Shown: positions 13,663 through 17,094 of the stretch, piece by piece | Numbering within the stretch: the stretch's first letter is position 1 | Layout of the letters: each line of letters opens with the position of its first letter | Assembly: GCA_003483745.1 (NCBI GenBank) | Contig: DMYD01000002.1 | Location: forward strand, 24,515 to 41,608 | DNA from: Roseburia sp. | GTDB lineage: Bacteria > Bacillota > Clostridia > Lachnospirales > Lachnospiraceae | Length of the DNA: 17,094 nucleotides | Direction of reading: 5' to 3' | Notes under the pieces: generated by a model | What the model was told of the DNA's origin: nothing | What the model saw: only the letters and a program-made list of their open reading frames with translations | The model's database searches: none | Program-made: the position numbers and the translations under genes

Positions 13663-15081
13663 ATGAAAAGATATGTTTTATATGGTCTGCTTCTACTTTT
13701 TACCACCATCTTTTTCGTCTCTTTTTCACCTGTTCCCACTTTTGCGTACTCCTACTACGATGAAGATGAAAATATAGACGGAACAGAAGCAGACGACGAG
13801 GATGACACGGAAGATGACACCGAGAACATTGCCAATGACGAGGACGATGAGGACGAAGGGTTCACCGTTTATTTCAATGAGAACGGCGGTGATATCACCA
13901 GTTCCTTCAATACGATTCAGGTCACCACTGGCGCACCTTACGGTGAACTTCCCGCAGTCTCCAGGAGCGGTTTTTCATTTCAGGGCTGGTATACCAAAGA
14001 AAAGGGTGGCACGAAAATCACGGCAGAAACCATCTGCACCCTCACAGATGACGCGACCCTGCATGCCCACTGGAAATCAACCGGCGGCTATACGATCACT
14101 TACATTTTAGATGGAGGCGTTAACAACTCAGCAAACCCGGATGAATTTAAGAAAACCACCAAAACTATTACGCTCAAAGATCCTTCACGGACGGATTTCA
14201 CTTTTGGAGGATGGTTTACGGACAAAAAGTATACCAAACCGGTCACATCCATAAAAAAAGGAACCACCAAAAATATCACTCTCTACGCCAAATGGCTGGA
14301 CAATCCACGCATCAGCAAGGCTTCCAGCTCCAAAAACAAGGTGCTGCTGACCTGGGTAAAATGTGACGGTGCACTGAAATACAAAATCTACCAGTCCACC
14401 TCACCAAATGGAAAGTTCCGCGCCTGCGCGACTGTAACCGGCACAAAGGCAACGATTCCAAATCTTGCCTACAAGAAGAATTATTATTTCCGCATTTCAG
14501 CCGTGTATAAAGTATCCGGAAAAATTGTTACAACTGAGGCAAGCCCCTTAGTCAGTGCATATTGTACCAAAACGTCATCCGGCAGTAACTCTTCCCCATC
14601 CAAAACACCACAGGGAAATGTAGCAAACGTTTCCTCCGGTATGCCTTATTATTATCAGTTGGATGGCTGGAAGTTTTCCTATAATGAATGTCTTGTCTCC
14701 TGCTTCTGCTGTGCCCCTGCCATGGTACTTCACGCAATGGGATACGACTGCGACCCAAACAAGCTCTATGACGTCATTGGAGGTGTCGCATTTAACAGTG
14801 CAAAAATAGAGAAAAAATACGGCGTCAAAGTTACCAGATACACCCTGACCGGCAAATCCGAGGCTGCAAGAAAACAGGAATTATACAACTTTCTTGCAAG
14901 CCGTCCACAGGGCGTGCTCATAAGACAGGACGGTTATCACACGGAAGTGGCTTACTTAAAAGACGGCGTGATCAAAGTCAACGACTCCGGTATCCGAAAT
15001 GGCGAATGTATCGATCTTAGCCGTTCACTGATCAGGAAATATACAAATATCCACTATGTATATACGATTGATAAAAAATAA
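13663..15081 (+). CDS. Secreted C39-like cysteine peptidase with InlB-type repeats and an Fn3-like domain
   Basis: This 472-aa exported protein has a signal peptide (~1-29, ending TFAYS). An extremely acidic Asp/Glu stretch follows (~33-66), then two InlB/Listeria-Bacteroides repeats (~67-138 and 143-212, with GGWFTDKKY-type signatures). Next is an Fn3-like domain (~215-301) and a C-terminal C39-like domain (~327-469). In the last, Cys347 aligns with the usual catalytic position before AM; a Cys cluster lies around it (343, 347, 349, 350). His426 in YHTEVAY and Asp441 in VNDSG complete a plausible triad. There is no LPXTG motif or terminal membrane anchor, so it is probably released or held non-covalently. 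It is the first gene of a two-gene operon; the second starts 23 nt later. Likely a surface or extracellular processing enzyme; substrate unknown. Confidence 0.85.
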   Translation: MKRYVLYGLLLLFTTIFFVSFSPVPTFAYSYYDEDENIDGTEADDEDDTEDDTENIANDEDDEDEGFTVYFNENGGDITSSFNTIQVTTGAPYGELPAVSRSGFSFQGWYTKEKGGTKITAETICTLTDDATLHAHWKSTGGYTITYILDGGVNNSANPDEFKKTTKTITLKDPSRTDFTFGGWFTDKKYTKPVTSIKKGTTKNITLYAKWLDNPRISKASSSKNKVLLTWVKCDGALKYKIYQSTSPNGKFRACATVTGTKATIPNLAYKKNYYFRISAVYKVSGKIVTTEASPLVSAYCTKTSSGSNSSPSKTPQGNVANVSSGMPYYYQLDGWKFSYNECLVSCFCCAPAMVLHAMGYDCDPNKLYDVIGGVAFNSAKIEKKYGVKVTRYTLTGKSEAARKQELYNFLASRPQGVLIRQDGYHTEVAYLKDGVIKVNDSGIRNGECIDLSRSLIRKYTNIHYVYTIDKK

Positions 15082-15104
15082 TGTTCCAAGGAGGAATCAA
15101 TGTT

Positions 15105-16412
15105 ATGAAAGAAAATCAACACTCAAAAAAACAAACTACATACAGTCTGTGTTCAAAGTTATTTGCCGGCTGTCTGCTCATTCTTGCGTGCCTGTTCGTA
15201 CCGCAGCTCTCCGGCAGCCCTGCCACCGTGTGGGCCGGAACACTGACCGGTGTGCTGAACCTGCATCAGACCGATGCAAACAGCAGCTCTTTTGAGGTAA
15301 CATGGGACAAAGATATCAATGCACATGCCTATGAAATCCAATACTCTATGGACGGCTCAAATTGGTCATCCAGTAACTATACTACAAGCTTAAATTACAG
15401 TTTTGGTACGTTAAACAGCGGTCGTTCTTATTATGTACGCATGAGAAGTTATGATAAAGGTTATTACTGGTATTGGGAACATACTGAACCTGCCGAAGAT
15501 GCCACTTTTTCTGACTGGTGCACACCAGTTGAAGTAGTTACAAGCCCTTCCACAATTTCCTCTGATGACGTAAAACAGACCGGTGGAAGCAGCAGCTCCA
15601 TCTCCGTTTCCTGGGAAGCTGCTGAGGGCACCACTGTTTACAAAGTATATTATGAAATGGGCGGAAGCTGGTTTTTAAGCGGAAGCACCGACCAGACCAG
15701 CTACACGATCACAGGACTTGACCCTGACACACACTATGAAGTCAGCATTGCCGCAATGCGCGAGTCCGGATCCGGCTACGAAACCGGCTTTTATACAACA
15801 TCAGGACATGACTGTTATACGGCTGCCGGAAAGATTAAGGACAACGTGTTGGAGAAATGGGATTCTGTCAAAAACCGCGTAACCATCAAATGGGACTCCG
15901 CCTCCTACAACAATTCCGGTTACGAAGTCTACATCACAAATCTTGCCGGAAAAAAGGTAAAGAATTTTAAGACAACAGATACCTCCGCTTCCTTTAAATT
16001 AGCCTCCATCAAGAACCAGGGATTTATCTTTAAAGTCCGCGCCTACAAAGACATTGATGGTACTTCCATTTATGGTTCATGGTCCGGCAATAAAACTGTC
16101 ATTGCCCAGCCGAAGGTTTCCTTAAAACGCAGCGGAAAAACCATCAAAGTTTCCTGGGCAAAAATCAAGGGTGCTTCCAGTTACACCGTATACCGCAGCA
16201 TCAATCCAGAAACCGGCTTTAAGAAAATAAAGACTGTGAAATCCACAAACCTTACCAACAAAGGTTTAAATAAAAACAAGAGTTATTACTATTATGTTGT
16301 TGCTAACAATGTTAAGGTAAACAAAAAACTTTACAAGACAACCACTGCGGAATCCCGCGAAATCGCCGGCGTTTCTTACAGTGGACAGAAAACATTTTAT
16401 TCCTATCAGTAA
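15105..16412 (+). CDS. Secreted protein with four Fn3-like domains
   Basis: This 435-aa exported protein has a basic N-terminus and hydrophobic core (signal peptide ~1-44, probable cleavage after TVWA). About four beta-sandwich Fn3-like domains follow at ~48-147, 150-243, 245-334 and 336-425. Marks include YEIQYSMDGSNW and ITGLDPDTHYEV. The last domain (SWAKIKGASSYTVYRSINP) resembles the Fn3-like domain of the upstream protein, suggesting shared module origin. No enzyme domain, LPXTG motif or membrane anchor is visible. AAGGAGG (15088-15094) lies 10 nt before the ATG at 15105; a longer frame from 15081 overlaps the stop of the first gene and would start before this ribosome site, so it is rejected. 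It probably works with the upstream protease-like protein as binding partner, scaffold or substrate; this is inference from the operon. Confidence 0.82.
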   Translation: MKENQHSKKQTTYSLCSKLFAGCLLILACLFVPQLSGSPATVWAGTLTGVLNLHQTDANSSSFEVTWDKDINAHAYEIQYSMDGSNWSSSNYTTSLNYSFGTLNSGRSYYVRMRSYDKGYYWYWEHTEPAEDATFSDWCTPVEVVTSPSTISSDDVKQTGGSSSSISVSWEAAEGTTVYKVYYEMGGSWFLSGSTDQTSYTITGLDPDTHYEVSIAAMRESGSGYETGFYTTSGHDCYTAAGKIKDNVLEKWDSVKNRVTIKWDSASYNNSGYEVYITNLAGKKVKNFKTTDTSASFKLASIKNQGFIFKVRAYKDIDGTSIYGSWSGNKTVIAQPKVSLKRSGKTIKVSWAKIKGASSYTVYRSINPETGFKKIKTVKSTNLTNKGLNKNKSYYYYVVANNVKVNKKLYKTTTAESREIAGVSYSGQKTFYSYQ

Positions 16413-16455
16413 CATCAGACAGTCTTCTTTACAGACAAGCTGTTATCATGTATAA

Positions 16456-16508
16456 AGAGAGGGGTTCCTGTAAAACTACTACGTGTGGTTTTACGGGAAC
16501 CCCTCTCT
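16456..16508. terminator. Strong terminator of the secreted-protein operon, probably bidirectional
   Basis: Arms at 16456-16476 and 16488-16508 form a 21-bp stem with one U-G pair and an 11-nt loop, followed on the plus strand by CTTTGTAATTT. It lies 44 nt beyond the operon stop and between convergent genes; on the minus strand TTTATAC follows, so it may also stop the transcript of the gene at 16537. Confidence 0.88.
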
Positions 16509-16536
16509 CTTTGTAATTTAATACTGTGTCGTTTTC

Positions 16537-17094
16537 TTATATTGAAATATTAATATTTTCAGTCATGCCCTGTCCTGCTGTAGATGAGGTCTCCGGTGAA
16601 GCACCGGTATAAGATGCAGATGTGCCTGACGACAGTGCACTGCTATCGCCAGTCATTGCCTGATCTGTCTCTAACTCCGCATCCTGCTGTGCCTGCATCT
16701 TAATCTGTGCCTCTGTCAGCTGTAAATTTGTGGACTCGGCAGATAAACTCACGATCACACCGGAATCCGGTGATATATCAGATGTATTGCGATTTCCCAT
16801 CTGGTCTTTGATGTATTTCATATCTGCTTCGCTGATCTTGCTCTGCTCCTGTCGTCTGTGACTGTTGCGCTTCTGCCGTATTTCAATCCGTTTTGCCTTT
16901 TCTTTCTGTACGTTCTGGATCTCTTCGATTGCAATTTTTTCCTTTAACTCACGCTCTTTATTTGCTGCTCGGCGCTTGATCTCACCTTTCTTCTGCGTCG
17001 CCTCAGACTTGTTTTCGCTTTTATATTTTCTATTTTCTATCTCTTCCTGTTTCAAATGACGCACTTTAAGCTGCGCACACTCTACCATCCGTCT
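16537..17094 (-). CDS. Unknown charged coiled-coil protein, probably partial at the window edge
   Basis: I do not recognise this protein. The visible part from the ATG at 17088 is 183 aa, but the frame stays open to the window edge (two Arg codons before the ATG) and no ribosome site is visible, so the 5' end is probably missing. Residues ~1-92 are a Lys/Glu/Arg-rich helix with strong coiled-coil character. Residues ~95-183 are acidic and rich in Ser, Thr, Ala, Gly and Gln (for example TEAQIKMQAQQDAEL), ending ENINISI. There is no signal peptide or membrane segment in this part. It converges on the secreted operon across a strong terminator. Possible roles include structural or scaffold protein, but nothing fixes one. 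Confidence 0.65.
   Translation of the reverse strand, partial: RRMVECAQLKVRHLKQEEIENRKYKSENKSEATQKKGEIKRRAANKERELKEKIAIEEIQNVQKEKAKRIEIRQKRNSHRRQEQSKISEADMKYIKDQMGNRNTSDISPDSGVIVSLSAESTNLQLTEAQIKMQAQQDAELETDQAMTGDSSALSSGTSASYTGASPETSSTAGQGMTENINISI

Overview
The window looks like a chromosomal segment of a Gram-positive, endospore-forming, probably motile anaerobe of the Clostridia, most likely Lachnospiraceae (Roseburia/Agathobacter-like). The basis is protein style, strong AGGAGG-type ribosome sites, low to moderate GC, a spoIID-spoIIQ sporulation pair, a Cache-type chemoreceptor and a clostridial radical-SAM/DUF4130 pair. The genus is inference. No RNA gene, insertion sequence or CRISPR array was seen.

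Layout, left to right. (1) 83-1675, minus: DEAD-box RNA helicase with a DbpA-type C-terminal RNA-binding domain, behind a strong promoter and a two-hairpin leader. (2) 2048-3661, minus: soluble TPR-GGDEF diguanylate cyclase with its own near-consensus promoter. (3) 3783-5654, minus: spoIID then spoIIQ, with a match to the sigma-F consensus in front of spoIIQ. The SpoIIQ LytM domain has lost its metal ligands. (4) 5712-7560, minus: an unknown 139-aa protein, ksgA/rsmA and an unknown membrane protein, tightly spaced. (5) 7613-9706, minus: methyl-accepting chemotaxis protein. (6) 9846-12387, plus: a radical-SAM protein with a helix-hairpin-helix tail, then a DUF4130 protein. The promoter is bracketed by two LexA/DinR-like boxes and followed by a 96-nt nested hairpin. 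(7) 12389-13578, minus: TatD nuclease and an XRE regulator. (8) 13663-16412, plus: a two-gene operon for secreted proteins. The first has two InlB-type repeats, an Fn3-like domain and a C39-like cysteine peptidase domain; the second has four Fn3-like domains. A palindrome lies inside their promoter, which faces the XRE gene. A strong terminator ends the operon. (9) 16537-end, minus: a probably partial, charged coiled-coil protein.

How the parts may work together. The best candidate for a poorly described system is the radical-SAM/DUF4130 pair: its sequence families suggest DNA modification or repair, and its promoter looks SOS-controlled. Second is the XRE-facing secreted protease/Fn3 pair. 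tatD and ksgA, often neighbours in Firmicutes, lie on the same strand here but are separated by the radical-SAM pair and the chemoreceptor, so this part of the window may be an insertion into an older block.
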